NCBI GenBank assembly: GCA_903959855.1
Contig: CAJBYR010000185.1
Location: 1 to 36,223, forward strand
Source of the DNA: an uncultured beta proteobacterium
GTDB lineage: Bacteria > Pseudomonadota > Gammaproteobacteria > Burkholderiales > Rhodocyclaceae
Reading direction: 5' to 3'
DNA: 36,223 nucleotides
A program made the translations under genes and the position numbers. The notes under the pieces were generated by a model that was not told the origin of the DNA, ran no database searches, and was given only the letters and a program-made list of their open reading frames with translations. Positions 1-8,423 of this stretch are shown here, piece after piece. Positions within the stretch are counted from its first letter, which is position 1. The number at the start of each line of letters is the position of its first letter.

Positions 1-1676
1 AAGCGCGGCAGCACCACCTTGCGGATCTTGGTGCCGGAGAGCGTCTCGTGCACCAGGCCGGTGCGGATCTCCTTGTCGCGAATCCTGACCACGTACTCGT
101 CGCCGGCGTAGGCCTTCTTCATGTCCGGCCACATTGCCAGCAACTTGCGGGCGTGCGGCGTGAGCTGGGCGTCCTTCCAGATGATCAGTTCGTCGAAGTC
201 GCTCGCATTTTTCTTGCAGCCTTCGAAGATGCCCTTGGCGGTCTTCAGCGACTGGCGCTCGCGGGCGAAGGTGGCCTGTTCCGCAACGTGCTTGTGGTAA
301 CCGCGCATTGCCTCGGCAATCTCGGCCAGGTAGCGAACGCGGTCGGCGGGGACGATGGCACGCCCGGCCGACGAGGCCTTGACCTTGACCGCCGGCAGGC
401 GGCCCTTGCCGAACTTGAGTCCGCGCTCGGCGAGCTTCGGCCCCAGCGCCTGGTAGAGCGCGGTGACGCCGTCGTCGTTGAAGCGCGCCGCCATCGTTCC
501 AAATACGGGCATATCTTCGGGACGCTCGCCGAATTTTTCACGGTTGCGCTGATACTGCTTGCGCACATCGCGCAATGCATCCTCGGCACCCTTGCGGTCG
601 AACTTGTTGATGGCGACGAAGTCGGCGAAGTCGAGCATGTCGATCTTTTCCAGCTGCGAGGCGGCGCCGAACTCCGGCGTCATGACATACAGCGAAACAT
701 CGACCAGCGGCACGATCGCCGCGTCGCCCTGGCCGATGCCGGAAGTCTCGACCACGATCAGGTCGAAACCAGCCACCTTGCAGGCGGCGATCACGTCGGG
801 CAGCGCCTTGGAGATTTCGGAGCCGGTGTCGCGCGTGGCCAGCGAACGCATGTAGATGTTCGGGTGCTGGATCGCGTTCATGCGGATGCGGTCGCCCAGC
901 AGCGCGCCGCCGGTGCGCTTGCGCGAGGGGTCGATGGAAATTACCGCGATGCGCTGAGAGTCATCCTGATCAAGGCGGAAGCGGCGGATCAGCTCGTCGG
1001 TCAGCGAAGATTTGCCGGCGCCGCCGGTGCCCGTGATTCCGAGAGTCGGCACTGCATTTTTACCCAAGCTCACGGCAGCTTTTTCGGTCAGCGCCTTCTT
1101 CGCCTTCTCCGGCCAGGCGTCGTTTTCCAGCGCGGTGATGATCTGCGCCAGATTCCGCAAGCGCTCGGCCGGATCTGCAACTTCCAGGGCCTTCAGTTCT
1201 TGCGGCGCACGTTTGCTGAGATCGTGGTCGCAGCGCTGCACCATGTCGTTGATCATGCCCTGCAGCCCCATCTTCTGGCCGTCCTCGACCGAATACAGAT
1301 GGGCCACGCCGTAGTCGTGCAGTTCCTTCATTTCGGCCGGCACGATGACGCCGCCGCCGCCGCCGAAGACCTTGATGTTCTCACCGCCCCGGCTCTTCAA
1401 CAGGTCGATCATGTACTTGAAGAACTCTATGTGGCCGCCCTGGTAGGAAGACACAGCGATGCCCTGGGCATCTTCCTGCAGCGCCGCATTGACGATCTCG
1501 TCCACGGAGCGGTTGTGGCCGAGATGGATCACCTCGGCGCCGGTCGCCTGCAGGATGCGCCGCATGATGTTGATCGAGGCGTCGTGGCCGTCGAACAGCG
1601 AGGTGGCGGTGACGAAGCGAACCTTGTGCTTGGGCTTGTAGGGCACCAGCTTGGCGGCGATGCTGAGGTCGGTCAT
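1..1676 (-). CDS. icmF: Fused isobutyryl-CoA mutase IcmF (N-terminal 558 residues, cut by window edge)
   Basis: IcmF is an adenosylcobalamin enzyme that interconverts isobutyryl-CoA and n-butyryl-CoA and carries its own G-protein chaperone. The visible part shows the family order: an N-terminal B12-binding domain (about residues 18-150) with the lower-ligand motif DGHDAS, His31; then a MeaB/MeaI-like GTPase domain with P-loop GTGGAGKS (216-223), ETSGIGQGD near 310-318 and NKFD (357-360). The large substrate-binding mutase domain lies beyond position 1. This order, B12 domain first and GTPase in the middle, separates IcmF from methylmalonyl-CoA mutase. The start ATG at 1676 has GGAG 7 bp upstream. 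It is divergent from an AraC-type regulator 100 bp away, which may control it (inference). Close relatives act on pivalyl-CoA, so the exact substrate cannot be fixed from this half. Confidence 0.92.
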   Translation of the reverse strand, partial: MTDLSIAAKLVPYKPKHKVRFVTATSLFDGHDASINIMRRILQATGAEVIHLGHNRSVDEIVNAALQEDAQGIAVSSYQGGHIEFFKYMIDLLKSRGGENIKVFGGGGGVIVPAEMKELHDYGVAHLYSVEDGQKMGLQGMINDMVQRCDHDLSKRAPQELKALEVADPAERLRNLAQIITALENDAWPEKAKKALTEKAAVSLGKNAVPTLGITGTGGAGKSSLTDELIRRFRLDQDDSQRIAVISIDPSRKRTGGALLGDRIRMNAIQHPNIYMRSLATRDTGSEISKALPDVIAACKVAGFDLIVVETSGIGQGDAAIVPLVDVSLYVMTPEFGAASQLEKIDMLDFADFVAINKFDRKGAEDALRDVRKQYQRNREKFGERPEDMPVFGTMAARFNDDGVTALYQALGPKLAERGLKFGKGRLPAVKVKASSAGRAIVPADRVRYLAEIAEAMRGYHKHVAEQATFARERQSLKTAKGIFEGCKKNASDFDELIIWKDAQLTPHARKLLAMWPDMKKAYAGDEYVVRIRDKEIRTGLVHETLSGTKIRKVVLPR

Positions 1677-1737
1677 GACATGGCTCCGGGAATGAACGGC
1701 AGACCTCGCATGATAGGGAAAGCCCTCCGGTGATGCC

Positions 1738-1768
1738 ATGACACAAAACGACGATAACTATGCATAAT
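1738..1768 (+). promoter_or_regulatory. Candidate promoter for the AraC-type regulator, possibly giving a leaderless mRNA
   Basis: ATGACA (1738-1743, five of six bases match the -35 consensus) is followed after 19 bp by CATAAT (1763-1768). The perfect palindrome TATGCATA (1759-1766) overlaps the -10. A start 7-9 bp downstream of the -10 would fall at about 1775-1777, on the ATG of the regulator, and no Shine-Dalgarno sequence precedes that ATG. Both points fit a leaderless transcript, but this is prediction by eye and the 19-bp spacer is long. Confidence 0.35.
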
Positions 1769-1776
1769 TTGCCATC

Positions 1777-2829
1777 ATGGTGAAAACCTCAGCCATCCCC
1801 CGCAAGGCCACCGGCAGCTCACCATCTGTCGCTATAGGCTTTGTTACAGGCATTCTGTCAGGCGTCGGACGCGCCGGACTGAGCCCGGCGGGCTTGCTGG
1901 AACGTGCAGAAATTGCCATCAACTTGTTGCATCGACGCGAGGCGCGCATCCCGGTCGCCCGCTATGCGACGCTCTATCGCCTGATCAACGACAGCCTCGA
2001 CGACGAAGGCTTCGCCCTGTTCTCGCGGCCCCTGCGCCGCGGCAGCTTCGAGTTCCTCTGTCGCGCCGTGCTCTCGGCGCCGACTCTTGAGCTTGCGCTG
2101 GAACGGATTGCGCGCTTCCTCCACGTCGTGCTCGACGACCTTTCCGTCGAGGTCGAGAAGAGCGGCCGCGCGGCGGTGATCGTCATCAGTGAAGAGCAGG
2201 CGCCGCCGGTCGGTGCCGCCGGCCGCGTTTTCGCCTATGAATGGCTGTTGCGGTTGATCCACGGCCTGGTTGCCTGGCTGGTGGCGCACCCGCTGCCGCT
2301 CGACGAAGTCGCGTTCCCTTACCCGCCGCCGCTGCACGCGGCGGACTATGAGCTGGTTTTTGCCCCGCGCTACACCTTCGACGCGCCGCGCCTGGAAGCA
2401 CGCTTTGATGCCGAACTGCTCAAGCTGCCGGTGCGCCGCGACGAAGCGGCGCTGCGGCTTTTCCTGGTCGACGCGCCAGCCAGCATCACCACGCTTTACC
2501 GCCGCGACCGCGCGCTGGCGCAGCGCGTGCGCGAACACCTGCGCGCCGCCCTGCCCGCGCACCTGGCCTTGCCGGCAATCGCCCGCCGCCTGTTCCTCTC
2601 GCCGCGCACCCTGCACCGCCGGCTGGAAGACGAAGGCACCAGCTTTCGCGCCATCAAGGATGGCCTGCGGAGCGAACTGGCGATCGAATGGCTGACCAAG
2701 ACGCGCCGCCCCTTAAGCCACATCGGCGCCGAGCTAGGCTTCGCCGATGCCGCCGCCTTTTATCGCGCCTTCACTGCCTGGACCGGCAGCGGCCCGCGCG
2801 AGTACCGGCGGCGCTTCGGCGCCTGAAGG
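1777..2829 (+). CDS. AraC-family transcriptional regulator with Arabinose_bd-type N-terminal domain
   Basis: This 349-residue DNA-binding regulator has the two-part layout of the OruR/ArgR-like AraC group. An N-terminal ligand-sensing region (about 25-215) contains the typical run ending FALFSRPLRRGSFEFLCRAVLSAPTL. A C-terminal double helix-turn-helix follows (about 250-347), with LALPAIARRLFLSPRTLHRR as the first HTH and IGAELGFADAAAFYRAFTAW as the second. It is divergent from icmF with 100 bp between the starts, so icmF is its most likely target (inference). No Shine-Dalgarno sequence precedes the ATG. A 5-bp hairpin with a TTCG loop (2810-2823) sits at the stop codon without a T-run, and may mark or protect the 3' end of the message. 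The ligand is unknown. Confidence 0.9.
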
Positions 2830-2886
2830 TCAGCATTCCCCAGCGACGATGTTAGGATTCTGCCTCCCGATCATGGCTCGCGTGAC

Positions 2887-3315
2887 GTGACCACACACTC
2901 CCATACCCTGCCCGCCAACTTCGAGATAGGCATCGCCGAACTCGACACCCAGCACAAGCGCCTGCATGCCCTGCTGCTGCGGCTTCGCGACGCCGTAGGC
3001 AAGCATTACGGCTTCGCGACGAATGCCATCCTCGACGAACTGGCGATCGAAACGCGCATCCATTTTGCCGTCGAAGAGAGCTTGATGCGCATGCTGTCCT
3101 TTCCCGACGTCGAATCCCACATCACGGAACACCAGGCACTGCGCGACCAGTTGGAAAAGTTTCGCAAACGCGCCCAGGACTTCGAAGTGGCCGAGGATCT
3201 GGCGTCCTTTACCCTGCAGTGGCTCAACGACCACGTCGATCGCTTCGACCGCGAATTCGTCGACCACTTCCTGCGCGCCGGCATCGACCCGAAAGCCGCC
3301 CCGAATTCAAAATGA
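2887..3315 (+). CDS. Stand-alone bacteriohemerythrin
   Basis: This 142-residue four-helix-bundle protein binds O2 at a diiron site. All seven family ligands are visible with normal spacing: His23 (DTQH), His59 and Glu63 (HFAVEE), His78 and His82 (HITEH), and His116 with Asp121 (HVDRFD). The length is typical and no signal peptide is seen, so it is cytoplasmic. The start is GTG at 2887; the upstream ATG at 2873 and GTG at 2882 run into a stop. Its TGA overlaps the ATG of the following dehydrogenase (ATGA, 3312-3315), so the two are very likely co-translated. Possible roles are O2 storage, delivery or sensing, or buffering of iron or NO; the sequence does not choose between them. Confidence 0.9.
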   Translation: MTTHSHTLPANFEIGIAELDTQHKRLHALLLRLRDAVGKHYGFATNAILDELAIETRIHFAVEESLMRMLSFPDVESHITEHQALRDQLEKFRKRAQDFEVAEDLASFTLQWLNDHVDRFDREFVDHFLRAGIDPKAAPNSK

Positions 3316-4379
3316 AGCCAGCGCGCATCGCCGTGATCCCCGGCGATGGCATCGGCCGCGAGGTGGTGCCCGAAGGCCTGCGCGTGCTGCATGCTGCCGC
3401 CGGCCGCTTCAACATTGCGCTGGCTTTTGACGAATTCGACTGGAGCTGCGACTACTACCTGAAACACGGGCAGATGATGCCCGACGACTGGAAGCAGCAG
3501 ATCGGCAGCCATGACGCGATCTTCTTCGGCGCCGCCGGCTGGCCGGAGAAAGTGCCGGACCACATCTCGTTGTGGGGCTCGCTGCTGAAGTTCCGCCGTG
3601 AGTTCGACCAGTACGTGAACCTGCGTCCGGTGCGCCTGATGCCCGGCGTCCCCTGCCCGCTGGCCAACCGCAAGGTGGGCGAGATCGACTTCTACGTGGT
3701 GCGCGAAAACACCGAAGGCGAATACTCCAGCGTCGGCGGCCGCATGTACGAGGGCACCGAGCGGGAAACCGTGATCCAGGAAAGCATCTTCACCCGGCGC
3801 GGCACGGACCGGATCATGAAGTTCGCCTTCGAACTTGCGATGACGCGACCGAAGCAGCATGTCACCTCGGCCACCAAATCAAACGGTATCTCGATCTCGA
3901 TGCCCTGGTGGGACGAACGCTTCGCCGCGATGGCGGCGAACTATCCCGCCATCCGCGCCGACAAGTACCACATCGACATCCTCACGGCCCACTTCGTGCG
4001 CAACCCGGACTGGTTCGACGTGGTGGTGGCTTCCAACCTGTTCGGCGACATCCTCTCCGACCTTGGCCCGGCCTGCACCGGCACCATCGGCATCGCGCCC
4101 TCGGCCAACCTCAACCCGGAACGACTCTTTCCCTCGCTGTTCGAGCCGGTGCATGGCTCGGCGCCGGACATTTACGGCAAGGGCATCGCCAACCCGATTG
4201 GCCAGATCTGGTGCGGCGCGATGATGCTCGAGCATCTGGGCCACCCGGAGGCCGCCGCCGCGATCATGGCCGCGATCGAGGCCGTCACCGCCGAAGGCCC
4301 GCGCACGCCGGACATGGGCGGCAAGGCCACCACGAGCGACGTCGGCAAGGCGATAGCATCCATCGTCGCTGCCGCCTGA
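3312..4379 (+). CDS. Tartrate dehydrogenase / D-malate dehydrogenase (decarboxylating)
   Basis: This 355-residue member of the beta-decarboxylating dehydrogenase family (with IPMDH and ICDH) is NAD- and divalent-metal-dependent. It resembles the TtuC/DmlA group, which acts on tartrate, D-malate and related 2-hydroxy acids. Visible signatures are the N-terminal IAVIPGDGIGREV, VRENTEGEYSSVGG, the catalytic region TSATKSNG, the metal-binding NLFGDILSDLGP, and FEPVHGSAPDI with IANPIGQIW near the nucleotide site. It starts at ATG 3312, overlapping the hemerythrin stop by 4 bp. An upstream in-frame extension inside the hemerythrin gene is not used, because IAVIPGDG normally begins within ten residues of the start. 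It ends 16 bp from a convergent methyltransferase gene, with no clear terminator between. Which diacid is the physiological substrate cannot be told. Confidence 0.88.
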   Translation: MKPARIAVIPGDGIGREVVPEGLRVLHAAAGRFNIALAFDEFDWSCDYYLKHGQMMPDDWKQQIGSHDAIFFGAAGWPEKVPDHISLWGSLLKFRREFDQYVNLRPVRLMPGVPCPLANRKVGEIDFYVVRENTEGEYSSVGGRMYEGTERETVIQESIFTRRGTDRIMKFAFELAMTRPKQHVTSATKSNGISISMPWWDERFAAMAANYPAIRADKYHIDILTAHFVRNPDWFDVVVASNLFGDILSDLGPACTGTIGIAPSANLNPERLFPSLFEPVHGSAPDIYGKGIANPIGQIWCGAMMLEHLGHPEAAAAIMAAIEAVTAEGPRTPDMGGKATTSDVGKAIASIVAAA

Positions 4380-4395
4380 CCGGGACGAAAGCGCT

Positions 4396-5025
4396 TCAAT
4401 CCACCGTGCCGCGCCGGATGCCGCGCGCGATGTAACCCATGCCGGCTTGCGTGGAGCGGCGCTCGAACGACTCGCACCAGGTTTCAACGATGTCCCAGGG
4501 CTGCCACATGTCGCCCGGCCGTACGTTATAGGGACGATTCTTGGCCCAGGCCAGCAGGTTCAGCGGCCCGGTCCACCACGGAAAATACTTCATGCCGGCC
4601 ATCGCGATCCGCGCACCCGGCTTGGACTGGCGCAGGATGTTTGCCACCGCCTGCGGCGTGCGCGTAATGTCATGCACGTAATTGAAAAGCACGGCATCGG
4701 CGGGTTCGGGCAACTCGACGGTTTCCGCAGGCGCATTGCAATGCCAGACATTGGTCCAGCCATGCCGCTCGATCCTGGCGCACGCCAGCGCGAACATCTC
4801 CGGACTCTGCTCGATGGCAAGTACCCGGCCAGCCTCGCCGACACCAGCGAGCAGCAGTTCGTAACTCAGCCCGGTGCCGGCGCCGACATCGAGCACCACG
4901 TCACCGGGGCGCAGGTCCAGCAGTGCCACGGCGCGACGGCGCAGAGACATGGTGCGACGCGCCGAGGCATCGTAGCCGGCGGCATGGCGACGATAGCGAT
5001 CGACCGATTGGCGATTCGGACTCAC
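4396..5025 (-). CDS. Class I SAM-dependent methyltransferase, coupled to cusA
   Basis: This 209-residue soluble protein has a Rossmann-type SAM-binding core. Motif I is VVLDVGAGTG (about 39-48), followed by the acidic strand VLAIEQSP and the strand ADAVLFNYVHDI. I do not recognise a substrate-specific subfamily. The C-terminal part is aromatic and Trp-rich (KYFPWWTGPLNLLAW). The GTG start (5025) lies inside the cusA stop in a GTGA overlap (5022-5025), so translation is probably coupled to the copper pump. It is the last gene of the minus-strand run. A role in metal or metalloid handling is only suggested by position; nothing in the protein, such as a Cys triad, shows it to be an arsenite methyltransferase. 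Confidence 0.82.
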   Translation of the reverse strand: MSPNRQSVDRYRRHAAGYDASARRTMSLRRRAVALLDLRPGDVVLDVGAGTGLSYELLLAGVGEAGRVLAIEQSPEMFALACARIERHGWTNVWHCNAPAETVELPEPADAVLFNYVHDITRTPQAVANILRQSKPGARIAMAGMKYFPWWTGPLNLLAWAKNRPYNVRPGDMWQPWDIVETWCESFERRSTQAGMGYIARGIRRGTVD

Positions 5026-8000
5026 CCCGGCTTGCGGCCGAGCTGCCACTGCTTCACCAGCGCATAGATCGCCGGAATCACGATCAAGGTCAGCACGGTC
5101 GAGGAAATCATGCCGCCGACCATGGGCGCCGCGATGCGGCTCATCACTTCGGACCCGGTGCCCGTGCTCCACATGATGGGCAAGAGGCCCGCCATGATCG
5201 CGACCACGGTCATCATCTTCGGCCGCACCCGTTCCACCGCGCCTTCCATCACCGCGGCGTACAAGTCGGCGCTGGTGACACGGCGATTTTCGGCCTTGCA
5301 ACGCGCCTGCGCCGCCTCCCAGGCGTGGTCCAGGTAGATCAGCATCACCACGCCAGTCTCGGCCGCTACGCCGGCCAGGGCGATGAAGCCGACCGCCACC
5401 GCCACCGAGAGGTTGTAGCCGAGCAGCCACATCAGCCAGACACCACCGACCAGGGCGAAGGGTACCGAGAGCATCACGATGAGGGTTTCGGTCATGCGCC
5501 GGAAGTTGAGGTAGAGCAGCAGGAAGATGATCAGCAGCGTCACCGGCACCACCACCTTGAGCTTCTCGATGGCGCGCTCCATGTACTCGAACTGGCCACT
5601 CCAGGTGATGTAGTAACCGGGCGGGAACTTGACCTTCTCGTTGACCGCCTGGCGCGCCGCGGCGACGTAGGAGCCGATGTCGCGGTCGCGGATGTCGACG
5701 TAGATATAGGCCGAGAGCAGCGCGTTCTCGGTGCGTATCGCCGGCGCGCCTTTGACGATGGAAATCTTCGCCACCTGGCCCAGCGGCACCATGGCCGGCG
5801 GCGAGTTTGCCTCCATGCCGGAGCCATACACCGGCACCAGCACTTCGCGCGCGATGGCCTGCGGATCGGATCGCAACTCGCGCGGATAGCGCACGATGAC
5901 GCCGAAGCGCTCGCGACCTTCGACCGTGGTCGTCACCATTTCGCCGCCCAGCGCCGTGCCTATGGTGTCCTGCAGTTCACCCACCGAGAGCCCATAGCGC
6001 GCCAGGGCCGCACGGTCCGGCTCGATGTCGAGGTAGAAGCCGCCGGTGATGCGTTCGGCGTAGGCGCTGGTGGTGCCGGGCACCGCCTTGACCACGCCTT
6101 CGATCTCGCGCGCCAGGCGTTCCATCTCTTCGAGGTTCTTGCCGAATACCTTGATCCCGATCGGCGTGCGGATGCCCGTCGACAGCATGTCGATGCGTGC
6201 CTTGATCGGCATGGTCCACGAGTTGGCCACGCCGGGGAACTGCAGGGCCTTGTCGAGCTCGGCGATCAGCTTGTCGATGTTCATTCCCGGCCGCCATTCG
6301 GACTCGGGCTTGAGGTTGATCACGGTCTCGAACATCTCGGTCGGCGCCGGGTCGGTGGCGGTATTGGCGCGGCCGGCCTTGCCGATCACCGAAGCCACCT
6401 CGGGGAAGCTCTTGATGATCTTGTCCTGCGTCTGCAGCAGTTCGGCGGCCTTGGTGATCGACATACCGGGCAGCGAGGTCGGCATGTAGAACAGCGTGCC
6501 TTCGTTGAGCGTGGGCATGAACTCGCTGCCCAGGCGCGAAGCCGGGTACAGGCTGACGGCAAGCGTTGCGACGGCCAGCACGATGGTGGTCCGCTTCCAG
6601 CGCATCACCGCGGCGATGACCGGCCGGTAGAGCCAGATCAGTACGCGATTCACCGGGTTCCTCGCCTCCGGCATGATCCTGCCGCGGATGAAGAACAGCA
6701 TCAGCACCGGCACCAGCGTCACGGAAAGCATCGCGGCGCCCGCCATGGCGAAGGTCTTGGTGTAGGCCAGCGGCGAGAACAGGCGGCCTTCCTGCGCTTC
6801 CAGCGTGAACACCGGCAGGAAAGAGACGGTGATGATCAGCAGCGAAAAGAACAGCGCCGGGCCGACTTCCCTGCAGGCGGCGATGATGGCCTCGGCTCGC
6901 TCGGCGTTGGTATGGTCTTCCTTGAGCCGTTCGATGTGCTTGTGTGCATTCTCGATCATCACGATCGCGGCATCGACCATGGCGCCGATGGCGATCGCCA
7001 CCCCGCCCAGGCTCATGATGTTCGAGTTCATGCCCAGTGCGCGCATGGCGATGAAGGCGATCAGCACGCCGACCGGCAGCATCAGGATCGCCACCAGGGC
7101 GCTCCTCGCGTGCATCAGGAAAATCAGGCACACCAGCGCGACGATGATGCTTTCCTCGATCAGCGTGGTCTTCAGCGTCTGGATCGCGCGGTGGATCAGC
7201 TCGGAGCGGTCGTACACGGTCTCGATGGTCACGCCGGCAGGCAGGCCGGGGGCGATCTCGGCGAGCTTTTCCTTGACGCCGTGGATCACGTCCAGCGCGT
7301 TCTGGCCGTAGCGCGCCATGGCGATGCCGGACACCACCTCGCCCTCGCCGTTGAGCTCGGTGATGCCGCGCCGCTCGTCGGGCCCGAGTTCGACGCGGGC
7401 GATGTCGCGCACCAGCACCGGCGTGCCGCGCTCGGCTTTCACCACCAGCCCTTCGATGTCAGCCTTGCCGCGCAGATAGCCGCGGCCGCGCACCATGTAT
7501 TCGGTTTCCGCCATCTCGACCACGCGGCCGCCGACGTCGCGATTGGAATCGCGTATGGCCTGCACCACCTTCATCAGCGGCACGCCGTAGGATCGCAGCT
7601 TGACGGGATCGACGATCACCTGGTACTGCTGGACGAAGCCGCCGATGCTGGCCACCTCGGCCACGCCCGGCGCCTTGGTCAGCTGGTAGCGGACGAACCA
7701 GTCCTGCAGGGTGCGCAATTCGGCGAGCGACTTGTCCTTGGCCTGCAGCACGTACTGGTAAACCCAGCCGACGCCAGTGGCGTCCGGCCCGAGCTGCGGC
7801 GTGATGCCCCGCGGCAGGCGGCCGGAGGCAAAGTTGAGGTATTCCAGCACCCGCGAGCGCGCCCAATAGATGTCGGTACCGTCCTCGAAGATCACATAGA
7901 CGAAGGACGCACCGAAGAAGGAGAAGCCACGCACCACTTTCGATTTCGGCACCGAGAGCATGGCCGTGGTCAGCGGATAGGTAACCTGGTCCTCGACCAC

Positions 8001-8177
8001 CTGCGGCGCTTGGCCGGGCACTTCGGTGTAGATGATGACCTGCACGTCGGAGAGGTCGGGCAGCGCGTCGAGCGGCGTCTTCCACACGGCATGGATGCCG
8101 GCCAGCGTGATGAACACCGTCATGATGACAACAAGGAACTTGTTGCGCGCCGACCAGGAGATGAGGGCGTTCAGCAT
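5022..8177 (-). CDS. cusA: CusA-type Cu(I)/Ag(I) efflux RND transporter
   Basis: This 1051-residue inner-membrane, proton-driven pump is the engine of the CusCBA tripartite complex. It has the HME-RND architecture, with a first TM segment at about 12-30 and the proton-relay segment GAMVDAAIVMIEN (Asp402) in TM4. The methionine triad that binds Cu(I)/Ag(I) in E. coli CusA (Met573, Met623, Met672) is matched by Met565 (FYMPTS), Met615 (EMFETV) and Met664 (DMLSTG) with identical spacing of 50 and 49 residues. That argues for monovalent copper or silver rather than Zn/Co/Cd. The start at ATG 8177 has GGAG 8 bp upstream; an upstream in-frame extension reads through intergenic DNA. It is separated from cusB by a 246-bp gap holding a structured repeat, an unusual break in an otherwise overlapping operon. 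Confidence 0.96.
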   Translation of the reverse strand: MLNALISWSARNKFLVVIMTVFITLAGIHAVWKTPLDALPDLSDVQVIIYTEVPGQAPQVVEDQVTYPLTTAMLSVPKSKVVRGFSFFGASFVYVIFEDGTDIYWARSRVLEYLNFASGRLPRGITPQLGPDATGVGWVYQYVLQAKDKSLAELRTLQDWFVRYQLTKAPGVAEVASIGGFVQQYQVIVDPVKLRSYGVPLMKVVQAIRDSNRDVGGRVVEMAETEYMVRGRGYLRGKADIEGLVVKAERGTPVLVRDIARVELGPDERRGITELNGEGEVVSGIAMARYGQNALDVIHGVKEKLAEIAPGLPAGVTIETVYDRSELIHRAIQTLKTTLIEESIIVALVCLIFLMHARSALVAILMLPVGVLIAFIAMRALGMNSNIMSLGGVAIAIGAMVDAAIVMIENAHKHIERLKEDHTNAERAEAIIAACREVGPALFFSLLIITVSFLPVFTLEAQEGRLFSPLAYTKTFAMAGAAMLSVTLVPVLMLFFIRGRIMPEARNPVNRVLIWLYRPVIAAVMRWKRTTIVLAVATLAVSLYPASRLGSEFMPTLNEGTLFYMPTSLPGMSITKAAELLQTQDKIIKSFPEVASVIGKAGRANTATDPAPTEMFETVINLKPESEWRPGMNIDKLIAELDKALQFPGVANSWTMPIKARIDMLSTGIRTPIGIKVFGKNLEEMERLAREIEGVVKAVPGTTSAYAERITGGFYLDIEPDRAALARYGLSVGELQDTIGTALGGEMVTTTVEGRERFGVIVRYPRELRSDPQAIAREVLVPVYGSGMEANSPPAMVPLGQVAKISIVKGAPAIRTENALLSAYIYVDIRDRDIGSYVAAARQAVNEKVKFPPGYYITWSGQFEYMERAIEKLKVVVPVTLLIIFLLLYLNFRRMTETLIVMLSVPFALVGGVWLMWLLGYNLSVAVAVGFIALAGVAAETGVVMLIYLDHAWEAAQARCKAENRRVTSADLYAAVMEGAVERVRPKMMTVVAIMAGLLPIMWSTGTGSEVMSRIAAPMVGGMISSTVLTLIVIPAIYALVKQWQLGRKPG

Positions 8178-8282
8178 GGTGGTTGCTCCATGGCGCACAC
8201 GTCTTTTGGTGTAGTTGGGTGGGCGCCAAGGATGGCGGGATATGCATTTGCCTTGCGACCGTCGCACTGCAACACCGTCACC

Positions 8283-8390
8283 GGATTGGGAGGGCGGGGT
8301 GTTCTGCGCAGCGAAGTAAAGGGGGAGGAGTCGCCCGCAGGGCGACGACGGAGGACATGAGCGGAGTAGAACGCCCCGCCCTCCCGATCC
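8283..8390 (+). repeat. Structured repeat copy 1 between cusB and cusA (108 bp, RNA-like fold)
   Basis: The outer arms 8283-8307 and 8366-8390 pair over 25 bp with no mismatch, using three G-T pairs (8287/8386, 8300/8373, 8306/8367). Between them are the block AGTAAAGGGGGAGGAG (8315-8330), a perfect 6-bp hairpin TCGCCC-GCA-GGGCGA (8331-8345) and CGACGGAGGACATG (8346-8359). The two blocks are identical in copy 2 at 28326-28433, while the arms and inner stem differ in sequence but still pair. On the plus strand the odd pairs are G-U, so the plus strand is the likely RNA sense, antisense to the cus operon. I do not recognise the family. Confidence 0.85.
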
Positions 8391-8423
8391 CGCGCAAACG
8401 AAAGACCAGCAGCGGGTTTCATC

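Noticed and set aside
48-1733. A 561-codon plus-strand frame over icmF
   Set aside because: The minus strand reads as IcmF with B12 and GTPase motifs; the plus frame is an antisense shadow.
4923-8360. A 1145-codon open frame on the plus strand opposite cusA
   Set aside because: Its protein is rich in His, Arg, Asp and Gly without any domain, the usual mirror of a high-GC gene. The opposite strand encodes an unmistakable CusA.
8346-8365. GGAGG followed by ATG inside repeat copy 1 as a small gene start
   Set aside because: The spacing from GGAGG to ATG is only 2 bases, and the sequence is the conserved unpaired block of the structured repeat.
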